Origin: 13-2-20CM-66-19 sp963824395
GTDB taxonomy: Bacteria > Pseudomonadota > Gammaproteobacteria > Steroidobacterales > Steroidobacteraceae
NCBI GenBank assembly: GCA_963824395.1
Contig: CAWGPF010000001.1
Span: forward strand, 868,001-932,000
Reading direction: 5' to 3'
DNA length: 64,000 nucleotides
Position numbers and translations under genes: made by a program. The notes under the pieces were generated by a model. That model was not told the origin of the DNA. It saw nothing but the letters and a program-made list of their open reading frames with translations, and did no database searches. The first letter of the stretch is position 1. Each line of letters opens with the position of its first letter. Below are positions 15,476 through 24,738 of this stretch, piece after piece.

Positions 15476-16033
15476 TCAGGGCTTAGCGCCCGAACCCTGC
15501 ACCGCGTCCGGTTTTGCCTCGGCGGCCTGCGGCTTCAGGGCGTCGTAGTAGCGGTTTTCCCGCTTGAAGACGTCCCGGTCCACCGGCTGCAGCACCTCAT
15601 CCAGGAGGCTGTTCACCGGGCGACCGACCATGTCGCCGAGGTCCGAACGCTTCCAGGGAACGATATACAACACCTTCGGCAATTCACTGTTACCCGTCAC
15701 ATCCGTCGCCTCGAGGTTCAGCCGATCCGGGCCCTTCTTGGCAGGCGGCCGGGCTGCACCTGCCTTGCCCGCCGGCGCGGCCACCGGGGCCGCGGGAGCC
15801 GCTGATGCGGCCGCGGGCACCACGACCGGCGCTGCGGCCGCACCCTGGGGAGCGGCTGCCGGCGCGCTACGCGTGGTGTCCACGCCCGGCTCGAGCTCAT
15901 CGGGTCGGGGTATGGCCCTGGTGGGGGCGCCCGAAGGCGACGGGGTCTGCGCCCACAGGCCGGCGACGGGCAGCGCTGCAAGGAGCACAGCGAGAAGCGC
16001 GGCGGCGCGGGCATCCGGTGCGTGCATGGTCAT
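15476..16033 (-). CDS. Exported Ala/Pro-rich protein of the ExbB/TPR cluster
   Basis: 185-residue protein with an N-terminal signal peptide (about residues 1-29, ending GLWAQ), a long Ala/Pro/Val-rich disordered stretch (about 30-105), and a compact conserved-looking C-terminal block: LNLEATDVTGNSELPKVLYI followed by VPWKRSDLGDMVGRPVNSLL. Not recognised as a named family. Its ATG overlaps the stop of the TPR lipoprotein gene (ATGA at 16030-16033), so it is part of the same translation-coupled unit. Confidence 0.75.
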   Translation of the reverse strand: MTMHAPDARAAALLAVLLAALPVAGLWAQTPSPSGAPTRAIPRPDELEPGVDTTRSAPAAAPQGAAAAPVVVPAAASAAPAAPVAAPAGKAGAARPPAKKGPDRLNLEATDVTGNSELPKVLYIVPWKRSDLGDMVGRPVNSLLDEVLQPVDRDVFKRENRYYDALKPQAAEAKPDAVQGSGAKP

Positions 16034-16857
16034 CCTCCTGCCTTGGGCGCTGCTGCGGGCGCCGCGGCGGCATTGGCCGGGGCGGCGCCGGGGTTCGGGG
16101 CCGGTGCGGGCGGAGCCTCAGGAGGCGCCGCAGCCGGAGCCGGGTTTGCATCCGGTGCCTTGATGCCCAGGCGCTGCCTGAGTTCCGCGATCCAGCTGTT
16201 CACCGGCTTATCTTCGCCGGTGATGGCCTTGTACTGCTCGAGCGCCTTCAGCGCCCGCTGCGGATCCCCAAGGTAGAGGTCCGCGAGCACGCCGAGGTTC
16301 CGCCACGCCGGCGCATAGCGCGGGTCGGCGGCGATCGCCTGCTCGTAGGAATCCGCCGCTTCCTTGAAGCGGCCGCGCATTCTCTGGGTCACGCCGAGCT
16401 CGGTCCACGCGAGCGCGTTGCCGCTTTCGCGGCCCACCGCGCCCTTAAGACTCGCCTCGGACTGCTCGAGCTCGCCCTGCTTGCGCTGCAACAGGCCCAG
16501 ATCGATCAGCGGCGCGGCAAACTGAGGATACTGCAGGGCCACCTGCTTGAAGCCGAGTTCGGCCTCGGTCGCGTTCCCGGCGCGCAGGTAGCGCAGCGCG
16601 CGATCAAAGTCGGCGCGCGCGGCGGGGGTCGGCTCGGGCCGCGGCGCGGCGGCGGCGGCAGCGGCAGCGGCTGCACCCGCAGCGCCCGGCGCGACCTGCG
16701 CCGGCGCGGCCTGCGCGCTGCCCTGAGCGGGCGCCGTCACGGCCGTGGGCTTCGCAGCCACCGGCTTCGGTGCGGGCGAGCTGCAGGCGCTCACCAGCGC
16801 CAACAGGCAGGCCGCGGCCGGCGCGCCGCGCAGCCTACTGGAGGCTCGTGACGACAT
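16030..16857 (-). CDS. TPR-repeat lipoprotein
   Basis: 275-residue predicted lipoprotein (AACLLALVSACSSPAP lipobox, Cys about residue 25) with an Ala/Pro linker, then about four TPR-like helical pairs (FDRALRYLRAGNATEAELGF, LQRKQGELEQSEASLKGAVG, ALAWTELGVTQRMRGRFKEA, APAWRNLGVLADLYLGDPQR) over residues 85-215, and an Ala/Pro tail. It resembles, in layout only, the small TPR lipoprotein (AglT/GltE type) of Agl-Glt machines. Its start lies 23 bp inside the preceding TPR gene. Confidence 0.85.
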   Translation of the reverse strand: MSSRASSRLRGAPAAACLLALVSACSSPAPKPVAAKPTAVTAPAQGSAQAAPAQVAPGAAGAAAAAAAAAAPRPEPTPAARADFDRALRYLRAGNATEAELGFKQVALQYPQFAAPLIDLGLLQRKQGELEQSEASLKGAVGRESGNALAWTELGVTQRMRGRFKEAADSYEQAIAADPRYAPAWRNLGVLADLYLGDPQRALKALEQYKAITGEDKPVNSWIAELRQRLGIKAPDANPAPAAAPPEAPPAPAPNPGAAPANAAAAPAAAPKAGG

Positions 16858-19657
16858 CGTGGGTCACCTCCGTCTTGCCGTAGCGTGCCGGCTTCAGCTC
16901 CGCCAGCGCCTGGAAGCTCTTGCGCACCGACTCATCGTAAACCCCGTCCTTGGTGCGGTCGGTATTGAGCTCGTGCGCCTTGATCGCCTGCTCCTCGAAC
17001 GGGTAGACCTGCTCCTCGAGCAGCGCGTTGTACTCCTCGAGCTCCTCGCCCTTGAGGTTCTTCGGCCGCTCCGAGGCCATCACGTCCTTGGCGAGCGTGC
17101 GATACAGCTCCGCCATCTCATAGGTCGCCGCGGTCGTGACCTCGGCGACCTGGTACTCGGCGGCGCGCTTATAGCCATCCATCGCCGTCTCGAGCGCGTT
17201 GCGCTTCACGATCAGACTTTTCTTCAGGGGCGCGCTCAGCCGCACCGCACGGAACGCATCGCGCGCCGGCTGCGCGAGGGCCAGCTGCGACTTGGCCGCA
17301 AGGTAATGAGTACGCTCGGTACGCTGCGCACCGGCCTGGGCGTCGGTGCTGATGATCTCGTGGTACCAGTGGTCGCGGCGCGTGGCATCGCCGCTCTTGT
17401 CGGCGTACTCGGCCAGGTGCCAGCGCGCCTCTTCCGCATCCGCGAGCGGCGCGGGGTTGGCGGCGACGAACTTCTCGAGCATCCCGGCGGCCTTGGCCGG
17501 GTTGCCGGCCTTGGCGTAGAGGTCGGCGGACCGGATCAGGGCCTCGCGCTGCACCGCCCTGTCCTCGCTCGGGTTGGCGGCGATGCGCTCGAACTCGGCC
17601 GCAGCCTCGCCGGGGCGGTTGGCGGCAGCGTAGGCCACGGCGAGCTTGCGGGTCACGTCCGGCTGCAGCTGCGACTGCGGGAACTGCTTGCGGAAGTCCT
17701 CGAGCACCACGATCGCGCGGTCCCACTGCTTGAGGTTGATGAGCCCGGTGGCGGCGTCGTACTGCGCGTTGACGCGCACCTTGGCGTCGGGGGCGACCTG
17801 CGAGACCCGCATGAAGTCCTCGACCGCCGCGGCCGCCTCGCCTGCCTTGAGCTTCGCCTCGCCCTGCTTGTAGACGCTCGCCGCCAGGCGTTCGGTGAGG
17901 TCGGTGCGCATCTTCTCGTCAGCCCCGGCGAGCGCCCGCGCCTGCTCGAAGGCCGGCTCCGCCTTGGCGTACTCGGCCTGGTCGTAATAGGACTGCGCGA
18001 TGATCGTCCAGGCAATGCGCTGCTTGGCCTGGTCCACCGGCGGCTGGCGCGCCAGGAGCGCCTGCGAGACGGTGATGGCCCGCGCGCGATCGCCGGCGGC
18101 GAAGATATCCTCGGCCGCGTGCGTGAGCACCACGGCGCTCTCGGGGTGCTCCGGGAAGGTCTCCGCGAACTTCACATTGGCATCGGTCTCGCGGGCGTGC
18201 CAGGCGTCCCGGGCGGTGCCGGTGAGGCCTTCCTCGGCCTTCTGGTAGGCGACCAGGGCGGCGTGCGCGGCTGCGGCGGACTTGTCGTTGTGCGGGTAGG
18301 CGTAGGCGGTGTGCTCGTACTCGGTAGCGGCGTCCGCGTACTGGTGGCTCTCGAAGAGTGCATCCGCGAGCAGGTAGTTGGTGGCGGCAGAATCGCTATC
18401 GCCCGGGAAGGACTTCAGGTAGTCGCGGTACCAGCGCGCCGCCTCCTCGTAGTCGGAGACCTTCTTCGACTTCTGCGCGGTGGCGTGGAAGTAGGTAGCG
18501 ACGTCCTTGAGGTTGGTCTTCAGTTCCTCGACCACGCGCGGATTGTCGGCGCGGCTGCGGGTCTTCCAGTAGGGCGAGTCGAAGTTGTAGTGCTCGACGA
18601 ACTCGTGCTTGCCATCGAGCACCAGCTGGCTGAAGCCGCCCTTGTTGTAGGCATCGATCGCAGCCATGTCGAGGTCCGGCGCGTGATCGCTGTAGGGGTC
18701 GCGCGCTACGAAGGCGCGGTACACGGTGGCGGCGTCCTGGTAGCGCTGCTTGTCGACATACAGATCGCCCAGCCGCTCGTACAGAAGCCAGGTGTAGGGC
18801 CGCTCGCCATGTTGTTTGACGTACTGTTCCAGGCTCGCTGCACCGTCGTTGTAGGAGAAGGCAATGCTCATCACGCGCAGCGTGTCCTCGACCAGCTCGC
18901 GGTCGCCACGCCTGAGGCTCTCGAGCTTCACCGGCTTCTGCGGATTGGTGCCGAGCTCCCGATCGAGCACGCCGCCGAAGGAGGGCAGGCTCTCGAGCGT
19001 CATCGACTGCTTGAAGAGCGACCAGCCGTGTTTATAGAGCGCCTGCTGGTAGAAGGCCGAGGTGCCGCCGCGACCGATCACGGCCGCATAGGCCTTCTCG
19101 GCCTCTGCATAACGCTTGTTGGAGAACAGCAGTTCGCCGCGGCGGAACTGCACCTCATCGATGTGCGGGGTCTGCGGATACTTCGCGACGATGCGGTCGA
19201 GCGTCGCCAGCGCCAGATCCGGCTGGCCGGTGGTCTCGTAGGCGCGCGCCAGCTGATAGAGCACCTGGTCGTTGCGCGCGTAGTCGGGGTAGGCCTTGAG
19301 GAGCGTCGTATAGAGCTTGATGGCCTCCCCGCCCTGCAGGTCGACGGCGGTCACCTCGGTCTGCAGCCGTTCAAGTTCGCCGGAGTCGAGGTTCAGGTCA
19401 CCCAGACGACGCATGGCCTCGGCGCGCAGCTTCGGGTCAGTGTTCTGCAGTTCAAGGAAGCGCCTGTAGTTCTCCATCGCCTTGGCGGCGTTGGCGTCGG
19501 CCGGGGTGTCCTTGTGGACATCCACCTTCTTGGAGGCAAGATCGCCGATCGTCTGCGGCGGCGCGCCCGACTGCGCGCGCACCTGCGCGACGCCGCCGAG
19601 GCCGGCGAGCGCCACGGCACAGGCGGCAGCCACGGCGCGACGCAGGCGCGGCTTCAT
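16835..19657 (-). CDS. Large periplasmic TPR-repeat protein (940 aa)
   Basis: 940-residue exported protein: signal peptide 1-28 (ending QVRAQ) followed by at least a dozen degenerate TPR/Sel1-like helical pairs along the whole length. Examples are QVLYQLARAYETTGQPDLAL, PYTWLLYERLGDLYVDKQRY and ARWYRDYLKSFPGDSDSA. It is a probable periplasmic scaffold with protein-interaction surfaces, comparable in size and repeat content to the large TPR component (GltD-like) of trans-envelope gliding complexes; orthology is not demonstrable by eye. Its ATG overlaps the stop of the upstream TPR gene (ATGA at 19654-19657). Confidence 0.85.
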   Translation of the reverse strand: MKPRLRRAVAAACAVALAGLGGVAQVRAQSGAPPQTIGDLASKKVDVHKDTPADANAAKAMENYRRFLELQNTDPKLRAEAMRRLGDLNLDSGELERLQTEVTAVDLQGGEAIKLYTTLLKAYPDYARNDQVLYQLARAYETTGQPDLALATLDRIVAKYPQTPHIDEVQFRRGELLFSNKRYAEAEKAYAAVIGRGGTSAFYQQALYKHGWSLFKQSMTLESLPSFGGVLDRELGTNPQKPVKLESLRRGDRELVEDTLRVMSIAFSYNDGAASLEQYVKQHGERPYTWLLYERLGDLYVDKQRYQDAATVYRAFVARDPYSDHAPDLDMAAIDAYNKGGFSQLVLDGKHEFVEHYNFDSPYWKTRSRADNPRVVEELKTNLKDVATYFHATAQKSKKVSDYEEAARWYRDYLKSFPGDSDSAATNYLLADALFESHQYADAATEYEHTAYAYPHNDKSAAAAHAALVAYQKAEEGLTGTARDAWHARETDANVKFAETFPEHPESAVVLTHAAEDIFAAGDRARAITVSQALLARQPPVDQAKQRIAWTIIAQSYYDQAEYAKAEPAFEQARALAGADEKMRTDLTERLAASVYKQGEAKLKAGEAAAAVEDFMRVSQVAPDAKVRVNAQYDAATGLINLKQWDRAIVVLEDFRKQFPQSQLQPDVTRKLAVAYAAANRPGEAAAEFERIAANPSEDRAVQREALIRSADLYAKAGNPAKAAGMLEKFVAANPAPLADAEEARWHLAEYADKSGDATRRDHWYHEIISTDAQAGAQRTERTHYLAAKSQLALAQPARDAFRAVRLSAPLKKSLIVKRNALETAMDGYKRAAEYQVAEVTTAATYEMAELYRTLAKDVMASERPKNLKGEELEEYNALLEEQVYPFEEQAIKAHELNTDRTKDGVYDESVRKSFQALAELKPARYGKTEVTHDVVTSLQ

Positions 19658-21633
19658 TTCTGGGGCTCCGGCGCCGGCTGCGGCGCGGGCTCATCCTCGG
19701 CGCCCTTCTGCTCGGGCGCCGGGGGCTTCGCCGGGTGGGCGGCGGCGTCGGCACCACTTGCGGCGCGGTCGTACATCGAGCCGAGCGCGAAGCGCGCCTG
19801 AATCTGGTAGGCGGCCAGGCGATCCTTCTGCTGCTCGAGCTCGTGCACGGCGATCTGGGCGAGGTAGTCGCGCTGCTTCTGCGCTGCGAGCACCAGGCGC
19901 AGCTCCAGTGAGTCGATGCGTTGCTTGAGCGCGCTGACGCGGGTGGCGAACTCCCCGGTGTTCTGGGGCACGGCCTTGCGGGCCCGCTCGACGCGGATCC
20001 AGCGGCCCTGCGCCTCGTGCAGGGCGACACTCAGGTCCTTAAGGCCACGATGTTCCTGCCACAGGCGTGCGCCGTAGGCATCGTTCAGGCGAAAGAACAG
20101 CACACCCTTCACGAGCGCCAGCCGGGCACGCATCTCGGCGTTGTCCGGGGTGTCCGGGGCGCCGGACAGCGCAGCCTCGACGCGCTGGATGCGCCCCCAC
20201 TGTTCGCGCTCTTCGTCGGTGCCGAGGGCGGCGACGTTGTGCTGTGCCTCGATGTCGCGCAGCTCGTTCTCGAGGGCGACGTTGCGCTGCTGCAGCTTGT
20301 CGAGCGCTCCGGAGGACAGCAGCGCATCCGCCCGCGGCAGGCGCTCCGCGTACGCGCGCTCGCGCGTCTCGATCATGTCCTGGTAGGCGATCATGTCATC
20401 GGCGTGGCGGTCGAGCGTATTGCTCATGGACACCAGGCTGCGATAGTTCTTGAGCCCTTCCTGGAAATCGTTGCCGGCCAGGAGCGTGTAGAGGTAACGC
20501 GACTCCGGGGCATCCGGCAGCGTCTTCAGCTGCCACGCCCAGCCCTGCTTGGCATCGCCGTTACGGTCCTTGGCGAGGACGTGCTCGAGCATGTCGCCCT
20601 TGCGGATCGCCTCGATCGCGGCGTCGAGGCGCACGTTCTCGGCATCGAAGGACTTCACCGCGCTCTCGTAGTACTCGGCCGACTGGGCGTTGGCGTTCAA
20701 CTTGCTGAACGCATAGGGTACTGCGAGGTAGGACTCCTGCACGGCGGCATCCAGCAGGTTGCGGTTGCGCAGCTCCAGCCACGGCGTCAGCGCACCCTGG
20801 TAGTCCCCGAGCGCGGCATCCGCCCAGCCGATACCGAGCAGTGCCCGGTTCGAGTAAGGGCCGTTCAGGCGCACGCGTGCGAGCGCCGGACGCGCGCGCT
20901 CGGGCTGCTCGGCCTGCAGGTAGGCGAACCCGAGCGCGACATTGGCCCGGTCGCGCAGCGCCGCCAGCTCCGGGGTCGTCGCGAGCATCGTGCCGACGGC
21001 GCTCAGGAAGGGGTCGGCATCGCTCAGGCGCTTGGTGCGCACCAACGCTACCCCGAGATTGAAGCGTGCGTAGGCTGACCACAGGTCCGGGCCGCGCCAG
21101 TTGGTGAGCACCGAGATGGCCTCGTCAAAGCGCCCCTCGTGCATCAGGACATTGCCGAACATCACCTCGCGCTGCGCCTCAAGGTCCGCGGACATGCGGC
21201 CGTTGATCTTGCGCAGTGCCGCATCCGCGCGCTCGTAGTAGCCACGGGCGTACCAGATCTGCGCCAGGTAGAACCACGCCTTGTTGCGCACGCCGGTGGG
21301 CACGTCGTTCGTGAGGATGCTCTGGAAGATGTCGCCCGCCTGGTTGTGCATGCCGAGCTCGAGGTACAGCCCTCCCTCCAGCAGCAGCGCATCGTCCTCG
21401 TGGTGCGGCACCCGCCCCCAGTGCTCGTAGGCGAGCAGCCGGGTAAGTGCCTCGAGGTCGGTGTCGGGGGTATCCTGGAAGAAGTAGAAGAGCACGTCCC
21501 CGTAATGCAGGTCGCGCACGTGGGTGAGCGGCAGCTTCTCAGGATCGTGGCGACGCGCAGCCGCCGGCTCCCCGGCGAGCAGCGCGAGGGCGCCCGCCAG
21601 CAGCAGCGCACGGCTGAGACAGCGCGGACTCAA
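19654..21633 (-). CDS. Exported TPR-like helical repeat protein (659 aa)
   Basis: 659-residue protein with a signal peptide directly after a TTG start at 21631-21633 (SPRCLSRALLLAGALALLAG). The frame is open further upstream but that part overlaps the previous gene and has no signal character. TTG lies 4 bp past the upstream stop. The body contains TPR-like units in the first ~350 residues (ALLLEGGLYLELGMHNQAGD, AWFYLAQIWYARGYYERADA, NVALGFAYLQAEQPERARPA). A helical/coiled-coil C-terminal half follows (KLQQRNVALENELRDIEAQ, ALKQRIDSLELRLVLAAQK) with an acidic Pro/Ala tail. No named family; presumably a structural partner of the 940-aa TPR protein. Confidence 0.82.
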   Translation of the reverse strand: MSPRCLSRALLLAGALALLAGEPAAARRHDPEKLPLTHVRDLHYGDVLFYFFQDTPDTDLEALTRLLAYEHWGRVPHHEDDALLLEGGLYLELGMHNQAGDIFQSILTNDVPTGVRNKAWFYLAQIWYARGYYERADAALRKINGRMSADLEAQREVMFGNVLMHEGRFDEAISVLTNWRGPDLWSAYARFNLGVALVRTKRLSDADPFLSAVGTMLATTPELAALRDRANVALGFAYLQAEQPERARPALARVRLNGPYSNRALLGIGWADAALGDYQGALTPWLELRNRNLLDAAVQESYLAVPYAFSKLNANAQSAEYYESAVKSFDAENVRLDAAIEAIRKGDMLEHVLAKDRNGDAKQGWAWQLKTLPDAPESRYLYTLLAGNDFQEGLKNYRSLVSMSNTLDRHADDMIAYQDMIETRERAYAERLPRADALLSSGALDKLQQRNVALENELRDIEAQHNVAALGTDEEREQWGRIQRVEAALSGAPDTPDNAEMRARLALVKGVLFFRLNDAYGARLWQEHRGLKDLSVALHEAQGRWIRVERARKAVPQNTGEFATRVSALKQRIDSLELRLVLAAQKQRDYLAQIAVHELEQQKDRLAAYQIQARFALGSMYDRAASGADAAAHPAKPPAPEQKGAEDEPAPQPAPEPQK

Positions 21634-21637
21634 GAGA

Positions 21638-22324
21638 CTATTCCCAGTCCTTGATTTCGAACTCCGGCTGCAGCTTCTTTTGCCGGTCGTCGATCTTGAG
21701 CTCCAGGTACTTCGCGCCCACGCCCTTCTCGAAGCGCACCGAGGCCCCGCGCTTGTAGGCGCGGTCATTCGGACCCTTGCCGTTGAAGAATGCCACCAGC
21801 TCGTGTGGCCCCACCTTCAGGTTGCCGACGTACAGGCGCTGCACGCCACCCTTCAGGAGCGCATCGACCTCGCGCGGCGTGTAGAGGTAGTTGATGACCT
21901 CCTTCTGGTCGATCTTCAGTTGCACCGAATCCAGGGAGAAGAAGTCGCCGACGTCCATCGACAGGAACACCGCCACCTGCGTGTTGGCGGGGAACAACAG
22001 CTCCTCCTCGAGTACGAACAGGTCCTTGTTGAGATCGACGACATCCTTCTTCAGCCCCTGGATCTCCTGATCCAGACCCTTGGTATCGGTCGAAGCTTCC
22101 GCAGCCGGCGCAGGGGCCGCAGACGGGGGGGTGGTGGCGGCGGGTGCCGCGGCCGGGGCCGGCGCCGCGGTTGCGGCGGCGGGCGGCGGCGGCGCTGCCT
22201 GCACGACGCCGGTGCCAAGAAGCGCGGCCGTGCCGAGCGCTGCGAGCATCGCTGCCGCTGCGCGCCGCGGCGCCCGGGGCCGGCAGGTGACTGAGATCGT
22301 CTGTGACATGATGGTTCCGATCAT
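21638..22324 (-). CDS. Exported coiled-coil/beta protein of the ExbB/TPR cluster
   Basis: 228-residue protein with a signal region (hydrophobic AAAMLAALGTAALLGTGVVQA), an Ala/Pro linker, a short coiled coil (GLDQEIQGLKKDVVDLNKDL) and a C-terminal beta-rich domain (LLFPANTQVAVFLSMDVGDF; VQRLYVGNLKVGPHELVAFF) ending FEIKDWE. No named family is recognised. The first ATG (22322-22324) overlaps the upstream stop; a second ATG at 22309 is also possible. Position and export suggest a periplasmic structural part of the same machine. Confidence 0.8.
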   Translation of the reverse strand: MIGTIMSQTISVTCRPRAPRRAAAAMLAALGTAALLGTGVVQAAPPPPAAATAAPAPAAAPAATTPPSAAPAPAAEASTDTKGLDQEIQGLKKDVVDLNKDLFVLEEELLFPANTQVAVFLSMDVGDFFSLDSVQLKIDQKEVINYLYTPREVDALLKGGVQRLYVGNLKVGPHELVAFFNGKGPNDRAYKRGASVRFEKGVGAKYLELKIDDRQKKLQPEFEIKDWE

Positions 22325-22848
22325 TCGTTCAGCAGAGCACGCAGCTCTTGCAGATAAAGAGTCTCATTGGCCGGGCTGTAGTCACGCAGCACGTGCCGGA
22401 TGACGCCACTGCGATCGATCAGCACGGTCATCGGCAGGTTGTCGACCTGGTAGCTGCGACTGACGGACTTGGCCGGGTCGAGCAGCATCGCAAAGCCGAC
22501 GCCCGTCGAGCGTGCGAAATCCAGCGCCTGCGCCGGGACATCGTCCACACCCACCCCGTACATCGCCAGCCCCGCGGACCGATAGGTGAGGAAGCTGCGG
22601 TTGAGCGCCGCGAGCTGCGCGCGGCACGGCGTACAGCGACTGCTCCAGAAGCTCAGCACCACCACCTCACCGCGATGCTCCGACAGCCGCACGTTATCGC
22701 CGGCGCTGGCACGCAGCGCGAAATCAGGCGCCGCCGACCCGAGCAGCGCGTAGCTCGCCTGCGCGCACGCGAGTGTCACCGCCGCGAGCGCGAGCATGCC
22801 AGCGCACAGTCGCGGTAACAGATCTGCGCGTGACACGTCACGCGACAT
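22321..22848 (-). CDS. TlpA/ResA-like thioredoxin-fold protein
   Basis: 175-residue exported or membrane-anchored thioredoxin-like protein: hydrophobic N-terminal segment (about 11-31), then PDFALRASAGDNVRLSEHRG, and the redox site SRCTPC at Cys72/Cys75 (CTPC instead of the usual CGPC), with the cis-Pro loop NLPMTVLIDRSG. Likely a periplasmic disulfide reductase. First gene of the minus-strand cluster and coupled to the next gene by ATGA. A longer frame (to 22941) lacks signal-peptide features, so ATG 22848 is used. Confidence 0.85.
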   Translation of the reverse strand: MSRDVSRADLLPRLCAGMLALAAVTLACAQASYALLGSAAPDFALRASAGDNVRLSEHRGEVVVLSFWSSRCTPCRAQLAALNRSFLTYRSAGLAMYGVGVDDVPAQALDFARSTGVGFAMLLDPAKSVSRSYQVDNLPMTVLIDRSGVIRHVLRDYSPANETLYLQELRALLNE

Positions 22849-23037
22849 CGGGCCGTGGGGCCGTAGCCAGCTCAATAAATGGTCCTCGCCGCGGGATGCG
22901 ACCTTGAGACCCGCGCCAGCACGGAAAATTGCACAGCGCACTTAACACTGTCAACGAAGCGAGCTGCGAAATGAGGTGTGTCTCCCCTAGCCCGGGGGAG
23001 GCGCGCGTCGGCGTAACGCGACAAGAGAGTAGAGTGG

Positions 23038-23063
23038 GCGCGCCGCCGGGCGGCGGCACGCGC
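23038..23063 (-). terminator. GC-rich hairpin downstream of the DUF1501-like gene
   Basis: GCCGCC and GGCGGC arms with outer GCGC pairs form a strong hairpin just past the stop at 23070 on the minus strand, without a T-tract. It may separate the heme cluster from the TlpA/TPR cluster; the 220-bp gap holds no gene that I can support. Confidence 0.35.
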
Positions 23064-23069
23064 ACTGCG

Positions 23070-24716
23070 TCACACGATCGGCGCGAAGGCGGTGAGAGCC
23101 GCTAGTGCGCTGCCCGAACCGAGGCTCTGGCCGCCGTAGGCGGCGAAGACGTTCGAGAAGTTACCGTCGGTCCCCATGAGCCCCATGTAGTTCAGCACCA
23201 CCGCCTGAACGAGCGCCGTCACGTTATTGGCGATCGGGCTCGAGGTGGTCACTACGTTGCCGGAGGCGCTGAAGTAGCCGATCTGCTGCCCGGCGGCGCC
23301 GTTGCGCAGCTGCGGGCGGCCCTTGGGACTGTAGACCAGGAAGAAGGTCGAGGCCACCGACATGTTGTCGCCCTGCCAGCCGAGCTTGCCGCGCCCGCCG
23401 ACGCTGTTGTCCGCCATGCCGGTCGAGGTCAGCGAGCCGTCGCTGAACACGTAAATCATGACCGCCTGCTGTTTGCGCTGCGCGTATTCGAGCACCGCAC
23501 CGATCATCTGCCCGGCCTTGAAATTACGCATCTCGCCGGTGGCACGGGTACCGTCGTGGTAGTCAAAGCCGCCCATGGAGATGGTGCCCGCCGCGGCATA
23601 GCCGTCGATCACGAGCTTCATGACCGTGGCAGTGGCGGCGCTCTCATTGTCCTGGAAATCCGCCGCAGTGAAGATGGGGGTCGCCCCGCCGGTGATCAGC
23701 GGATCCTGGGTCGGATCCAGGGCCGCCGGGTTGCCGAAGGTCGCCGCGGTATTGGCCGAGACCACGTAATTGCAGCGCATCTGGTTCTTCAGGACACCAT
23801 CATCGGCCGCCTGGGTCGGGTCGGAGCTCGGATAGAGGGACACCCCGGGCGTGCCGCCGTTCGGCGCACTCAGGGCGCCGGTGAACGCGCCGTTCGCGCC
23901 GGACGTGTAGAGCCCCGTGCCGCCGCTGATGCGCACCTGCGATTCCATGACCGCCACCGATACCGGGTCGGCGCTGGCGCCACCGGTGCTGACCAGGGCC
24001 GTCGCATCCGAGGGCTGCGTGATCGTCGTCGGCTGCAGCGACGGATTGATGTACATCATCGGCGCCATCGAGTTGCCGCCCGAAACGCTCGACTCCGTGC
24101 CGACGAGCGGCAGCAGCAGTCCTTTCGCGCCCGTGAGGGCAATCGCATACATCGGGTTGTGCGGATTGGTCTGCGTGTCGTTATTCGACGTGGCGCAGAA
24201 TACTGCCCCATTGGTGCCCGCGGCCGTGGCCGGGGTGGTCGCCTTGCTCAAGATGCCGCGCTTGATGGCCCCATCGGCCTGCCAGAGCAAGCCCAGCGAC
24301 GCATCCACGTTGGCCGTCGAACTCGGCACCATGCTGCCCGGCACGCCCAGCAGGCCGTAGCCGGCGGTACTCAGGAAGTTCGTCTGGCCGCCCTGCTGGC
24401 CGACCAGCACTTCGGATCCGACCAGGTTCGCCCCGCCGGCGAGATCGAAGCAGATGAACGGAATGCCCGAGGCAGCCGTGGGCACATTGCACTGCCCGGT
24501 CGGCAGCAGGGCCGCAATGTCAGGCGACAGGCCAGCGGCGTTGGCGCGCCCGGCCTTGAGCATGGCACCGAGCCAGGCGGGCCCGATCACCATGCCGCCG
24601 CCGGAGATCATCCCCGCGGCCAGGAATTCGCGGCGCGTACGCGGCCGCGGATGGTCGCCGTACAGTAACGGCTCGCCGGGAGCGTGCGGGCGAGGAGGTT
24701 TCTTACCGATGATCAT
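23070..24716 (-). CDS. Tat-exported DUF1501-like protein
   Basis: 548-residue protein with a twin-arginine signal (TRREFLAAGMISGGG, about residues 27-41), so probably exported folded. Segments such as GFDYHDGTRATGEMRNFKAG and QQAVMIYVFSDGSLTSTGMA resemble the DUF1501 (sulfatase/phosphatase-fold) proteins that co-occur with PSD1-type cytochromes in Planctomycetes and some Proteobacteria. The match is distant and the middle is Gly/Ser/Thr-rich. Third gene of the minus-strand trio, 22 bp after the LamG gene. Function unknown. Confidence 0.7.
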   Translation of the reverse strand: MIIGKKPPRPHAPGEPLLYGDHPRPRTRREFLAAGMISGGGMVIGPAWLGAMLKAGRANAAGLSPDIAALLPTGQCNVPTAASGIPFICFDLAGGANLVGSEVLVGQQGGQTNFLSTAGYGLLGVPGSMVPSSTANVDASLGLLWQADGAIKRGILSKATTPATAAGTNGAVFCATSNNDTQTNPHNPMYAIALTGAKGLLLPLVGTESSVSGGNSMAPMMYINPSLQPTTITQPSDATALVSTGGASADPVSVAVMESQVRISGGTGLYTSGANGAFTGALSAPNGGTPGVSLYPSSDPTQAADDGVLKNQMRCNYVVSANTAATFGNPAALDPTQDPLITGGATPIFTAADFQDNESAATATVMKLVIDGYAAAGTISMGGFDYHDGTRATGEMRNFKAGQMIGAVLEYAQRKQQAVMIYVFSDGSLTSTGMADNSVGGRGKLGWQGDNMSVASTFFLVYSPKGRPQLRNGAAGQQIGYFSASGNVVTTSSPIANNVTALVQAVVLNYMGLMGTDGNFSNVFAAYGGQSLGSGSALAALTAFAPIV

Positions 24717-24738
24717 TGCAATTTACTCCTAGTCCGGA

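Noticed and set aside
16745..19801. 1018-codon plus-strand frame opposite the large TPR gene
   Set aside because: Low-complexity Arg/Leu/Gly/Val composition mirrors the TPR codons; the minus strand has a signal peptide, repeats and overlapping neighbours.
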